Assembly (NCBI GenBank): GCA_043228905.1 | Contig: JBHGNT010000007.1 | Coordinates: 19,716,001-19,780,000, forward strand | Source: Azolla caroliniana | Taxonomy: Eukaryota > Polypodiophyta | Length of the DNA: 64,000 bases | Reading direction: 5' to 3' | In this document: positions 10,783-21,664 of the stretch, piece after piece | Numbering within the stretch: the stretch's first letter is position 1 | Layout: each line of letters opens with the position of its first letter | Notes under the pieces: model-generated | Told to the model about the DNA's origin: nothing | Databases searched by the model: none | The model's input: the letters and a program-made list of their open reading frames with translations, nothing else | Made by a program: the position numbers and the translations under genes

Positions 10783-13700
10783 ATGGATAGAGGCATGGCG
10801 AGCTCGCTTCCAACAAAGAAGCTCGACAGAATGAACTACGCGTCTTGGTCCTACAAGATGCACCAGTACCTGCTCGGGCACGGCTACTGGAGTTATGTCG
10901 AAGGAGCTAATGACGCGGCACCCGAATCGACACACAGAGACTTCCCGTCGTGGGAGCAATCGGCGAGCAGGGTATTATACTGCTTTGCATCGTGTGTGGG
11001 CGAACAGCTATTGAGCTATGTCCGGGATGCAAAGACGCCGAAGGGTGTGTGGGAAAATCTGAAGAAGATTTTCGCCGCGAGCACCACAGCCAGGAAGCTC
11101 CAACTCCGACAGGAGTTGAGCAACCTACGACAACGCAACTTGTCGGTGGCGGACTATACCTCGAAGATCAAGGATATCTGCAACTCCCTCGCCTCCATAG
11201 AGGTGAACATCGAGGAGAGCGAGATGGTCTAGATCTATCTCGGAGGTTTGGCGTCGAAGTTCGGAGCGTTCAGAACGGTTGTGTGTACCCGAGAGAATAC
11301 GCCGTCCTTTTTCGACTTACAGTCGATGCGCCTGGTAGAGGAGAACCACGCGGGTGCGTCGACGAGCACGCACACCGACAACAAGATGTTGTACACGGAG
11401 GGAGAAAGGCCCCGTGGTCGTGGCGGACGAGGCGAGTTGGTACGCAACGGAAGTGGCCGACGAGATCAAGGAAGAAGGCACCGAAGTGATGCCGACAACA
11501 ACTCCGGACCCTCCGGAAACAGGGGGAGTCGAAGCGATGAGAACCGGCAAGGGAAGGCCATCGTAGAGTGTTGGTATTGTGGCAAGAAAGGCCACAGGGA
11601 AAGTGAGTGCTGGAAGAAGCGCGCCGATTCAGAGAGAACCGGTTCCGGAAACGGCTCCAGACATACCGACAAGGGAAATCGGCAGCGATCGCACTACGCC
11701 GAAGACTCCGGGATAGCCGGAGAAGGGTCTGCCTTCGTGACGAGACACGAAGTAAACTCAATAAAGCAGACCACCCCGAGATCGGACGAGGTGTGGTACG
11801 TAGACTCTGGCGCGTCAAATCACATGACGAGCCATAAGGAGTGGTTCTCGTACCTTGAAAAACCGATACAACCTGGAGTAGTCGCAACTGGAGACGACAC
11901 TCCGCATCCAATCGCGAATGTCGGAGAAGTTCCCCTTAGCCATGTCGGGCAGAAAGGGAAACTCATGAACGTGCTGCACGTCCCGACAATCACGAAGAAC
12001 TTGGTCTCGGTTGGACAGATCGTCGAGCAAGGGATGGAGGTTCGGTTTACACACCTCGGGTGCTTCATTGAGGAAGAAGGCCGTGTGATTGCGCAAGGGC
12101 GTAGAGACGGGAGGATGTTCATCCTCGACTCGACTGACGGCGGCACCGCAATGTTCGTGAAGGGAGGAAAAACCGAGTCGGACATCGACTTGTGGCACAA
12201 GCGGATAGGCCACGTCAACTACCAGCGGCTTCAAGATCTGCAATCGAAACAGGTAGTGTTCGGATTGCCCAAATTTAGTGGTCGAAAGGCACAAATTTGT
12301 GAAGCCTGCCAGCTCAGGAAGCAACACCAACTTCCTTTCCCCAACGAGCGAAACCGGAGCCGGAACAAGCTCGACCTTATACACTCCGATGTGTGGGGGC
12401 CGGCACAAAACGTTAGTCTTGGCGGGAGCCGATATTTCGTCTCCTTCATCGACGACCACACGCGGCACACATGGATCTACCTCATTGAGAGGAAGAGCGA
12501 AGTCTTCGACTGTTTCCGTGACCTCAAAGGGTTCGTGGAAACAGAAACGGGACGAAAGATCAAGTGACTGCGGTCGGATGGCGGAAAAGAGTACTTTTCC
12601 GGTCAATTCAACGGTTATGTACAACAAATGGGAATTCGGCGCAAATTCAGTTGTAGATACACGCCAGAGCAGAACGGCGTGGCCGAGAGGAAGAATCAGT
12701 CAGTTGTGGAAGCGGCATGGGCAATGCTGGAGGAGAAGAGCTTGCCCAAGTTCTATTGGGCCGAAGCGATAAGGACCGCGGTATATATCCAGAACTGGAT
12801 CGGAGACAAAGTGTCGGCGCACGAGCTATATTTCGGAACGAAGCCGAACTTGCGACACTTGAGGGTGTTCGGTAGCATTGCGTATGTGCATGTACCGAAG
12901 GAGAAAAGGAGGAAGCTGGACGCAAAGGCCGAGAAATGCATCTTGGTCGGTTACTCGGACGAGCAGAAGGGTTATAATTGCTATAACCCTCGCACCAAAC
13001 AAGCGCATGTTAGCCGCGATGTTGTGGTTGACGAGTCCGCGTCCTGGTACCATCCCCCGACTCCAATCCAAGTTCTAACGATGAGGTCAACGAGGCCGAG
13101 ATGCCTCCGGGTGAGCCCGAAATCGAGACCCACAAAGAGAGTCCGATTTCACTCCGTTTAACTGGACCAATTGGACGACTTAGTCGGTATGACCAGTCCG
13201 ATGAAGAGCCGGCGAGCAGTGGAGACTCGGTCGTGCATTCCCCGCGCAGGAAGCCGAGGAGACGGCTTACGCGCAAAGAGAAAGGGAAGAAGAAGGTGTC
13301 GGATTCCGGCACGGATAGGAACGAGTTAGACCAACGCGAATCGGACTCCGAGGGAACCGGTGACGGGTCTTTAAAGGTGAATACCGCATCGATCGAGAAG
13401 GCCTCGACATCGGCTAATGTGAGATTAAGCCGGTCTACCCGCCAGAAGAATCCTGTTTTGCGGTTCGGATATAACGAGTACATGGCGCATCATTATGCGT
13501 ACATGACCCGTGTAGCGGAAGTGCGTGAGCCGAAGAGCTACGCAGAAGCGGCTAAAGACGTGAATTGGCGTGCCGCGATGGAGGAAAAGATTCACGCATT
13601 GGCGGAGAACAAGACCTGGGACCTGGTTGGTGCACCAACAGGGGTAAAACCGATCGGGTGTAGGTGGGTGTACAAGGTCAAGTACAACACCGATGGCTCC

Positions 13701-15060
13701 GTCAACCGGTACAAGGCTCGGCTAGTGGCAAAGGGCTACACGCAGAAACACGGCATCGACTACGATGAAACGTTTGCGCCGGTCGCGAAAATGACGATCG
13801 TCCGTGTTTTGCTCGCAGTAGCCACGGCCAAGGGGTGGCACCTACATCAGATGGATGTAAAGAATGTGTTCCTACAAGGTGACCTTGAGGAACAGGTGTA
13901 CATGGTACAGCCTCCCGGATTTCACTCTGGAACGAACTCCTCGGCAGTATGCCGACTGAAGAAGTCCCTTTACGGACTGAAGCAAGCCCCGCGTGCCTGG
14001 AACACGAAGATCACGCAACAACTGCGTCGGATGGGCTTCGTCACGTCAAAATCGGACTCTTCCCTGTTCATCCGGAAAGGTCGACTCGGACCGGTTAGTA
14101 TTTTACTATATGTTGATGACTTGGTCATCACCGGCGCCGACCTACGTGAAATCGACCGCGTGAAGGTCCAGCTTGCGGCATCATTCGACATGAAGGATCT
14201 GGGGGACCTTCATTACTTCCTCGGGATCGAAGTGATCCGTACCCGCGAAGGCATATTGATTAGCCAACGTCATTACGTGCTGAGTATGCTCTTCAAATTC
14301 GGGATAGCCGACTGTAACTCCGTCTCGACTCCTCTTGACAGAACCGTCAAGCTTCATCCCGATACAGGAAAGGTATGTGACCCGACGAGGTTTCGACAAA
14401 TTGTCGGAAGCCTCATATACTTGACCATCACCCGACCCGACCTCAGTTATCTGGTCGGAGTGATCAGTCAGTTCATGGCGCGACCTACCAAGGAGCACCT
14501 TCAGTGTGTGCAACGCATACTTCGGTATGTCAACGGCACTAAGGACCGGGGGCTGCTATATCGGACCGGTGCAGCCGTGCAGTTAGTCGGCTACACCGAT
14601 GCTGATTAGGCTGGCAATGCCGCCGATCGCCGATCCACATCCGTATACACGTTCTCCCTCGGGAGTGCCGCGATCGCGTGGAGCAGTAAGAAGCAGCCGA
14701 CAGTTGCACTGTCGAGCACCGAAGCTGAGTACCGAGGAGCGGCTGTCGCGACATGCGAAGCCATATGGTTGAAGTGGCTACTTAAGGACCTGCAAGAGGA
14801 GGTGTCAGATCTGACGACTATCTATTGCGACAACCTCAGTAGCATCTAGCTCAGGAAAAACCCCGTTTTCCATGCACGGACCAAGCACATTGAGGTGCAC
14901 TACCATTTCGTCCATGAGCGTGTCCTTTCCAGTGAAGTCGAACTTCAGTACGTTCCGACGGATCGGCAGACTGCCGACATCTTCACCAAGCCTCTTGGTC
15001 TGGACAAGTTGCGGCAATTCTCAGGTGCACTCAGATTGCGTCACCTCGACGTGCCAAACT
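10783..15060 (+). pseudogene. Copia-3 gag-pol polyprotein with four stops and one frameshift
   Basis: The start is MDRGMASSLPTKKLDRMNYA. Domains in order: Gag helices to about 11300; CCHC knuckle CWYCGKKGHRESEC near 11570; protease VDSGASNHM near 11806; pre-integrase DLWHKRIGHV near 12187; integrase (LIHSDVWG, FIDDHTRHTW, LRSDGGKEY); RT with YVDDLV near 14113; RNase H TEAEYRGA near 14720. Stops lie at 11230 (TAG), 12565 (TGA), 14607 (TAG) and 14847 (TAG). A frameshift falls in the linker near 13085. The stops look like C-to-T or G-to-A changes in CAG, TGG or CGA codons, as expected from methylated-cytosine decay. Dead but very recognisable. Confidence 0.92.
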
Positions 15061-15608
15061 TGAGGGGGAGAACAGTCCCGAACGACCAAGCAAGGCAGCA
15101 GGAAAGGAGTAGAGACCGCGACACCACCGAGTCGGTTGACTCGGTTGTCAAGTTCGACTTCGGATCGGCTGAAGAAGCCAAGGGCGGACCCGCGGAAAAG
15201 TTCGGAAGAGGACAGAAGGGGAGCAACCGAAGGAGAGAGCCAAAGCCAACCATGCATGGGGAAGATGACGCTACCGAGGGCGAGAAGACCGAAGACGAGT
15301 TGGAGACAACCAACTCGAACGAGAGCGAAAACCGATCGGAGGTAACCGAGTCGGTTCGGATGTTTGATTCAGACATGCTGAATCAACCGAGGCCCAAGCG
15401 GAAGAAAAGGCAGCAGGAGAAGCGTCAACACCGCAACAGCAGAAGAGCTAATAAGGGCCACATGAGCAGACAAGCCGACCGGAAGGGTCGAAGCGCCCGG
15501 AGTCAAACAGGTCGAGGAGCGCGAGCGAGGCATGAAGCCAGGAGGAACCGGAGCTGTGAGCCCGAGGATCCTGAAGAGCCTCGAGTTGAGCTTGAGGGGG
15601 AGTGTTGA
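15061..15608 (+). other. Open C-terminal extension of Copia-3 pol up to the LTR
   Basis: After the last RNase H residues (near 15060) the same frame stays open for about 180 codons, and its stop is inside the 3' LTR. The predicted segment is acidic first (glutamate and serine rich) and then strongly basic (KRKKRQQEKRQ, SRRANKGHM, GARARHEARRN). No domain is recognised. It may be a true extension or a GC-rich non-coding spacer that happens to lack stops. Copia-6 has stops in the matching stretch. Confidence 0.45.
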
Positions 15609-15971
15609 GAGACAAGCTCAACATCAGCCGGATCGGTTGGGACCGATCGGTTAGGCCGAGTGCGTAAACCGGGAGGCCGTTAGGAAAGATATTCCGTGAG
15701 GAATATGTTTGGGAGTTAGTGTAGGAGCTCTTAAATGAGCATTGAAGTACCATCAGTATTTCGGTCAGTCCTTTGAGGACTTGTATAAAAGTGTTCATGG
15801 AACACACATATGTACAGAGTAGTGAATCGAGATCTTTAGTTGTTGAATATAGTTCTTCTTTCTCTCTCTGTCTCTCCCGAGTATATTGCGTAAGCTCAAG
15901 TTCTCCATTAAACCTAAGTTTTCTATCTTCTGTTCGGTCTTCATACTTGCTTCCGCACGCTACTTTCTACA
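15603..15971 (+). repeat. Copia-3 3' LTR
   Basis: It is 369 bp, preceded by the purine tract ttgagggggag (15592-15602). TATAAAA is at 15784-15790. It ends TTTCTACA before the Copia-2 RT resumes. Confidence 0.94.
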
Positions 15972-17130
15972 ATGGAGGAAGGGAAGGAGCACCTGGTTTG
16001 TCGGTTGAAGAAGAGCCTATACGGATTGAAGCAGGCTCCCCGACAATGGTACCAGAAGTTTGACTCCTTCATGACCGACCAAGGGTATCACAAAATGCAA
16101 ACCGATCACTACGTGTTTGTAAAGAAGTTTGAAGGAGGCGACTTCCTGATACTCCTTCTGTACGTGGATGACATGTTGATCGTCGGACGGGACCAAGCCA
16201 AAATACGGATGCTGAAGAAGGCTCTCAATCGAACCTTCGCAATGAAAGACTTGGGCCCGGCAAGACAGATATTGGGGATGCACATCATTCGAGACCGGTC
16301 AAAGAAGCAATTGTGGTTGTCACAGGAGAAATACGTGACAAAGGTGCTTCAACGGTTCATCATGTCAAAAGCAAAACCGGTCGGATCGACACTCCCGGCA
16401 AACTGCAGACTGTCCGGTAAGCAAAGCCCGAAGACGAAAGCAGAGAAGGCAGATATGGTGAAGGTTCCATATGCCTCTGCCATCGGGAGCTTGATGTACG
16501 CAATGGTGTGTACTCGACCGGATATTGGATACGCAGTCGGAGTGGTGAGCTGGTTTATGAGCAATCCCGGCAAGGAGCACTAGAACGCGGTCAAATGGAT
16601 ACTTTGGTACTTGAAGGGCACTTCGAATATGTGTCTCCGATTCGGCTCTGGTAAACCTCAACTTGACGGTTTTACCGATTCGGACATGTCAGTTGATGTG
16701 GATACCAGCCGGTCTACATCCGGGTATGTAATGACATATGCAAGGGGAGTTGTTTCGTCGCAGTCGAGGCTGCAGAAGATGGTTGCGTTGTCAACCACGG
16801 AGGCGGAGTACATGGCGGCTGTGGCAGCCGGCAAGGAAATACTATGGATGAAGGACTTCATCGGAGAGCTCGATATCCAGCAAGATGAATATCGGCTCTA
16901 TTGCGACAGTCAAAGTGCCATCCACCTTGCTAAGAACGCAGCGTACCATTCCAGGATGAAGCACATCTAGCGTAGGTATCACTGGATCCGGGAGCGAGTA
17001 GAAGATCGAGAGTTCGCGCTGACGAAGATCCACACGGCGAGAACGGGTCAGATATGCTGACCAAAGTTCTGATACCCGACAAGCTGGATGCATGTCGGAA
17101 GCGAATCGGACTAGTAATACATCCCATGCC
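15972..17130 (+). pseudogene. Copia-2 pol, last part: RT and RNase H
   Basis: It continues the RT interrupted at 10318: [19 protein letters not shown], catalytic YVDDMLIVG near 16160, then RNase H (FTDSDMSVD near 16670, TEAEYMAA near 16798, DSQSAIHLA near 16905, MKHI). Stops at about 16581 (TAG) and 16968 (TAG), plus later ones, break it. Confidence 0.9.
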
Positions 17131-17145
17131 AGAGTGAAGCGGGAG

Positions 17146-17867
17146 TTTTTTAGGAAACAGGTCCCTCCGGATGGGTAGTGAGAAGAATAGTGTTGATAAG
17201 CAAACTCGGTTGAGGCCGATAGGCCGAAGCCGAATCAGGATGGCAAGTACCCGGCAAGGAAGACCCGGTGAGAACCGGATGGCAAGTACCCGGCAAGGAA
17301 GACCCGGTGAGAACCGAATGACGAGTACCCGGCAAGGAAGACCCGGTGAGAACCGGATGTTGTAGGCCCGGTGAGAACTTCTCATCAGATGGAAGGGACA
17401 TATATGTAAATATATTCCAGAGAGCCCACTGAGGCTATATTTGTAAATAGCCCGAAAGTCATATTAGTATAAATATAACCCAGGGCAAACTTAATAGAAT
17501 ATGATGGAGAGCTGGTTGTACTATTATTGTGGCGGCGATAATTCAGAGCGTAACTGTGTACAGAGAAGAGAGAGAGAGAGAGGAAGAGGTTGTTGCCTCT
17601 GTTGTAACCGCCTGATGGCGAAGCGAGGGAGCAAGAGGTCGTTGCCTCTGTGCCCCATTGTTGTAATCTTGATATAGTGATATTTTGCAGTCTGAGGGTT
17701 GTCGTGGTTTTTTTCCCAGATTTGGGTTTTTCCACATTAACATCCAGTACACTCTCTTCTTTACTGTTTCGTGTGTAGATACATCTCATCACATCCCTGT
17801 ATTCTGTGCTTGATCCGACGTCTCGGTTGTGGCCGAGCATAGCTTAGGAAACCGTATTCCTTTCACA
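17146..17867 (+). repeat. Copia-2 3' LTR
   Basis: It follows the purine tract gaagcgggag. The expected TG start looks mutated to TT. It aligns with the solo LTR at 23836-24554 from 'acaggtccctccggatggg' on. It contains three and a third copies of a 39-bp repeat (17238-17370), TATAAATA (17468-17475), a GA run, and a duplicated 'gaggtcgttgcctctg' block. It ends TTTCACA. Confidence 0.85.
17238..17370. repeat. 39-bp minisatellite inside Copia-2 LTR
   Basis: Repeats of ggatggcaagtacccggcaa plus 'ggaagacccggtgagaacc' begin at 17238, 17277 and 17316, with a partial at 17355. They lie upstream of the LTR TATA box. Confidence 0.92.
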
Positions 17868-18060
17868 ATGGATGATTTTGGTGGGAGGCGAGGGTTACGC
17901 CAATAGAGTGCTTCAAAAGGGTTGATCCATGTCGACGCTTGTACAGATGTATTATAAACGTGGCTAACGAAAGGCAATATTTGATCTTAGGTTTTGTGGC
18001 ATGGATCAATGTAAGCGGCAATCTCCTTCTTGAGGGTCTTGTTGAGGCGTTCGGTGGGGG
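17868..18060 (-). pseudogene. Ty3/gypsy integrase fragment
   Basis: The minus strand reads TERLNKTLKKEIAAYIDP, one TAG, then QILPFVSHVYNTSVQAST and PFEALYWRNPRLPP. This is the C-terminal half of a Ty3/gypsy integrase core (the typical TERxNxTL ... YNTSxxxSTGxxPFEALYG pattern). Its left edge is exactly the end of the Copia-2 LTR, so Copia-2 probably inserted into this element. Its right edge is the first unit of the 76-bp minisatellite. Confidence 0.82.
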
Positions 18061-18380
18061 ACAAGAGAGCTATAGGCAGATAGAGATCAATCGCTCCTGT
18101 GGACTGAGGGCCACCTGGACTTGGCTAAGGTGGGGGACAGGAGAACTATAGGCAGATAGAGATCAATCGCTCCTATGGACTGAGGGCCACCTGGACTTGG
18201 CTAAGGTGGGGGACAGGAGAACTATAGGCAGATAGAGATCAATCGCTCCTATGGACTGAGGGCCACCTGGACTTGGCAGATGTGGGGAACATGAGGGTTA
18301 TAGGCGGATAGAGATCAATTGCTCCTATGGACTGAGGGCCACCTGAACATGGTTGAGGTGGGGCACAAGAGGGCTACCGT
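18054..18380. repeat. 76-bp minisatellite, about 4.3 copies
   Basis: Units start with gtggggg/gtgggg at 18054, 18130, 18206, 18282 and 18358. Each contains 'cagatagagatcaatcgctc' and 'actgagggccacctgg'. The middle units are almost identical and the outer ones diverge, as expected from unequal exchange. No coding sense is seen. Confidence 0.95.
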
Positions 18381-18649
18381 GTAGAAGGGGGATCAGGAAA
18401 ACTTGTGGGACAAGAAGTTAGTGGGCAACCTAAGGTGAGGGGGAAGAGGTGGATGCTTGGACGTGGGGGACTGGTACCCCGCATCTCCACCAATATGTGA
18501 AATGCACATAAGAGATCAAAACCAGCCTAGTTAGCTTCTTACTTCTTATTAAATTTATAGTTGATAGAAAGGTACCCATTTGGGTTGGCTTAACTAAAAT
18601 GGGTGTGTTAAAAGGGTGGCACAAAGGAACACATGCACACCACAATACA
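18381..18649. other. No gene seen
   Basis: A 270-bp stretch with a G-rich left part (ggtgagggggaag near 18433) and an AT-rich right part. It may be a degraded end of the gypsy or coiled-coil element around it. I see no gene in it. Confidence 0.5.
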
Positions 18650-21390
18650 TTAGTCCTCCAAAAAGGGCAAGATACTTGCCGATTGGTGCAACTCAGCTAC
18701 TTTGTTAATGACATCTGCTGAGGGTTTGACTCGGTTATCAGGATCTGTAGTTATGGGTTGCGCTACTCGTGCTTCATCCTCCATAGTGATGTGTTGAGTG
18801 GGTTCGGGAAGTGTATCCTCTTGGTCGGCCTGTCGGTTGCGCGAATTTTCAGGCTCCTGCTCCAATTCTTTGCATATCAGTTGCTCGTCTATCTGCTCCT
18901 CGGGTTCCCATGTTGCACCTTGCTTGGGCATGCTTCCATTGGGGGCTTCTTCTTCTCCTTGCGTTATGACCACCGTTTCAATCTGGAGTCACTAATGTTC
19001 GTATTTATCCATGTCAATGGCAAGTAGGAGTTGGTCATTGGTGAATACTTGGAGGGTCCCAATCACTATGGTGTGTGTCTATGCCAGGGCATGGAATTCC
19101 GCTATGAGGTCCTCTCGGAGCACCTGAATGTTGTCCTTGTCCATTTTTAAAAACCGCGACCCTCCTTTTTGTGATTTTCTGCATCTGCTTGGAGAATTTG
19201 TGATTCGGCCGCTTGGGCTGACCAATTGTTCCATCCTTGAGCCAGAGCGTCTGCGATTTTCTGGTTGAGCTGCTCATGGAGTGTTTGTAACTTGTTTGTG
19301 GTGGTCGCGGCGTCAAGTTCAAGCCTTGCTTTACCAATGTTGAGCGAGGTGATCATCCGTTCGAGCTTCTTCTGAAATAACTTCGTATCCTGCTTGTATT
19401 TGTGGATGAACCTGCCCTTCTCCTCTTCGACCTTCTGCTTGCATTTCTCTAGTTCTTGTTGTGCTATTGTCCAAAGATCTTGGAGGGAATCGTCCAATAC
19501 ATGCGTTCGAATCTCCATCTTGCACATTTTGTAGACCGAAGTGTCGTTACATTTCCGTGTGTTCACACCGGAGATTCAAGAGTTCTTCATTCTGATTATG
19601 GAGCGCCAGTTGGTATCCTTCTTCTTGTTGTCGCATCGTGGTAGTTGATTCATCGTTTGCAGCTTGAATAGCCGCCATGGCCTTTAATTCCATTTCTTGG
19701 AGGGCGTGATTATATTCCTTCCTCTTGGAGTCAAGATTTTCCTGTAGTTCAACTTCTCTCTTTTGTGCTTGCTGGAGGATTTCGCTGTTGCGGTTGATTT
19801 CCTCCATGACCTCCTGGTAGTGTTGTTTGGCTTTCTCCGCAATCGCCTTTTGGACGTCCAATTCTTCTTCTAAGTTCAATTTGGGTAGCTCGATGAGCTG
19901 GTGGCTACTTCTCCTCTAACACTTGCGTCTGATTTTCTACAAAGCCGCATCTTCATCGAACTCTAGTTCTCCGGCGATAACCCTCTGGACCATCGCCCTA
20001 TCCTCATGCTCTTCAGCCATGCGTGCCGCGGCTACTACTTGTAATCGGGTGAGGAAATCGATGAGCTCATAGGAAGTACCGTGTCGCAGAATGGCGCCGA
20101 GCTCGAAAGCTTCGGCTGGCAGATCGGGAAATGTCAGCACGGCATCTTCCGACATTTGGGAGGCTTGACCCTTCTCCAAATTCCTTGGCAAAGACAGAGT
20201 TGTGTCTGGGACGACAGCCACAGTCTTGTTGGGTGCGATGATCACCTGCAGGTCATTCGTCATAGTTCAGACCTTCTCCTTGTCATCGTTGCAGCGCTTC
20301 TTGGCCAGACTCTGTCCAACCATTGAGTGTTGTTTGGCCTCTGTGTCCTCTCTAGGCCTTTTCGTGCATTAGTCGGTGGGTTTCTTCTTGCCTTCATTGG
20401 AGGGTTTCTAGGTCTCCTCCTGTAGCTCTCGACGAGGGCTTTTGAGGATTGGTTGGGACTGCTAATTCGAATCTTTCGATTTTGGTTTCTCGCGCCCCCG
20501 AATGGTGAAGTCCTCGGTGGCAACTACTATCGGCTCTTGCTCCTTCTTCACTTGTGTTGGTCGTGGAGATGTCGGGGCCGTTGAGGGAACGGGATCCTGC
20601 CATTCGACTTGGGCGAACTGCAAAGCCCGTTGTCATTTAGTGTTAGTGGGCGGTGCAGGGAGAGCGAGGGGTTTCCATGGAGCAGAAGCAGAATGGGGTG
20701 GATAGAGGGAAAACAGATAGTTTGCCAAGGCATGGATTAACTTCTTCACCCATGATGGAGCCCCAATCGATCTGGCCTCCTATGTATGTTGTGATGATGA
20801 TCCCAGCCTTCTTTTTTGGCATACCATCGCTTGTGGGATGTACACAGCCGATTTCGAAGAGAAATTTAGCCAGGTCTTCGAAGAACTTGTTCGAACCGCC
20901 CTGTGTTCTGTAGGCTTTCGCCGAGATTGAGTACTCCTCGAAATGCACCTCGAGGACTTGTTGGGGCGGAATCTCGATGTCGTGATGTCCGCCATGTTTG
21001 AGACCCAACACAAACCTAATCTAGTTGTTTGTGATGGTGTCGGGGTGGAGGCGTAGGCCGATTTCTTGTACCTCTGGGTGCGGCGGTGCATCTGCGACTT
21101 TGAGGTACCCACCCAAGGCGTGCCTCTTTAGCCAGGTGCGGAGCTCCATGGAAACTTCGATAGGCCTGTTTGTCACAGTTGTTCGGGGGGACAGAACAGA
21201 TGGGGGGCTTTTGTGTAGAGAGCGCGAGGGCGAGGAGCTTGGAGAGAAAGCTTGGGAGTTTTGTGCTTCTATGTGCAAATGGACTATGTGCCTGTGTGAA
21301 ACCGCTTTTTGTATATGTTGTGTTTCCCAAGGCATGGCTTTGTGCCCTAGATTCAGAATCTTGCATGTCATTACTAGGTATTAATGCCAC
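18650..21390 (-). pseudogene. Decayed coiled-coil gene of unknown family
   Basis: The minus strand reads right to left in one order with several stops and at least one shift. First comes a globular-looking region (ELRTWLKRHALGGYLKVAD; YSISAKAYRTQGGSNKFFED; KFLFEIGCVHPTSDGMPKKK; 21371-20643, one TAG near 21020). A basic segment (KRPRED ... KKRCNDDKEK) follows, then an acidic stretch (20263-19937). Then come two long coiled coils (KAIAEKAKQHYQEVMEEINR, 19879-19547; IAQQELEKCKQKVEEEKGRF, 19566-19147) and an acidic, proline-containing tail (18973-18650). I do not recognise the family. It could be a plant gene or the gag-like gene of a large non-autonomous element. The neighbouring gypsy integrase piece on the same strand slightly favours the second. 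Confidence 0.6.
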
Positions 21391-21493
21391 GGGTCGAGAA
21401 TGATTTGTACTTGCTTTTCTTAATCTACATGCATGCTCTTTAAATAGCTACTTGGTGGGCTTTTTATTTTTATTTTATTTTTTCAATCAATCA
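21391..21493. other. AT-rich spacer, nothing recognised
   Basis: About 100 bp with a T-rich run (21460-21484). No feature found. Confidence 0.5.
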
Positions 21494-21645
21494 CACCTAA
21501 TATTCACGTAATATACACATTCGGGTAGGTGGGTTGTTACCGTAATTGGGGCAAAGAGCACCCATGAGCCACCTAATATTCACGTAATATACACATTCGG
21601 GTAGGTGGGTTGTTACCGTAATTGGGGCAAAGAGCACCCATGAGC
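21494..21645. repeat. Exact 76-bp tandem duplication
   Basis: The unit beginning cacctaatattcacgtaata occurs at 21494-21569 and again at 21570-21645 with no difference seen by eye. It sits 20 bp left of the foldback element. The period equals that of the 18054 minisatellite but the sequence is unrelated. Confidence 0.95.
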
Positions 21646-21664
21646 CACTGTGTCACCTTCCTCT

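Larger units (their letters stand above)
10319..15971 (+). mobile_element. Copia-3: complete copia element nested in Copia-2 RT
   Basis: It has two LTRs, a PBS, one gag-pol frame and a purine tract. Flanking 5-mers are gtgga (10314-10318) and atgga (15972-15976), a one-mismatch TSD. The host RT reading frame picks up cleanly on the far side. LTRs differ by about seven bases plus a 25-bp indel, so it is younger than Copia-2. Confidence 0.94.
3048..17867 (+). mobile_element. Copia-2: Ty1/copia element with two nested insertions
   Basis: The order is LTR (truncated), PBS, gag, protease, integrase, RT, RNase H, LTR: the copia order with integrase before RT. Removing the insertions at 4284-8454 and 10319-15971 leaves about 5 kb, a normal copia size. 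Its right LTR abuts a Ty3/gypsy integrase fragment on the opposite strand, which is presumably what it landed in. It has several stops and shifts and is dead. Confidence 0.9.

Noticed and set aside
15972-15974. An ATG at 15973 as the start of a separate RT gene
   Set aside because: The codon belongs to the target-site duplication. The sequence is the continuation of Copia-2 RT from 10318.
18054-18380. CRISPR-like array
   Set aside because: The 76-bp units are contiguous with no spacers, in a plant nuclear setting.
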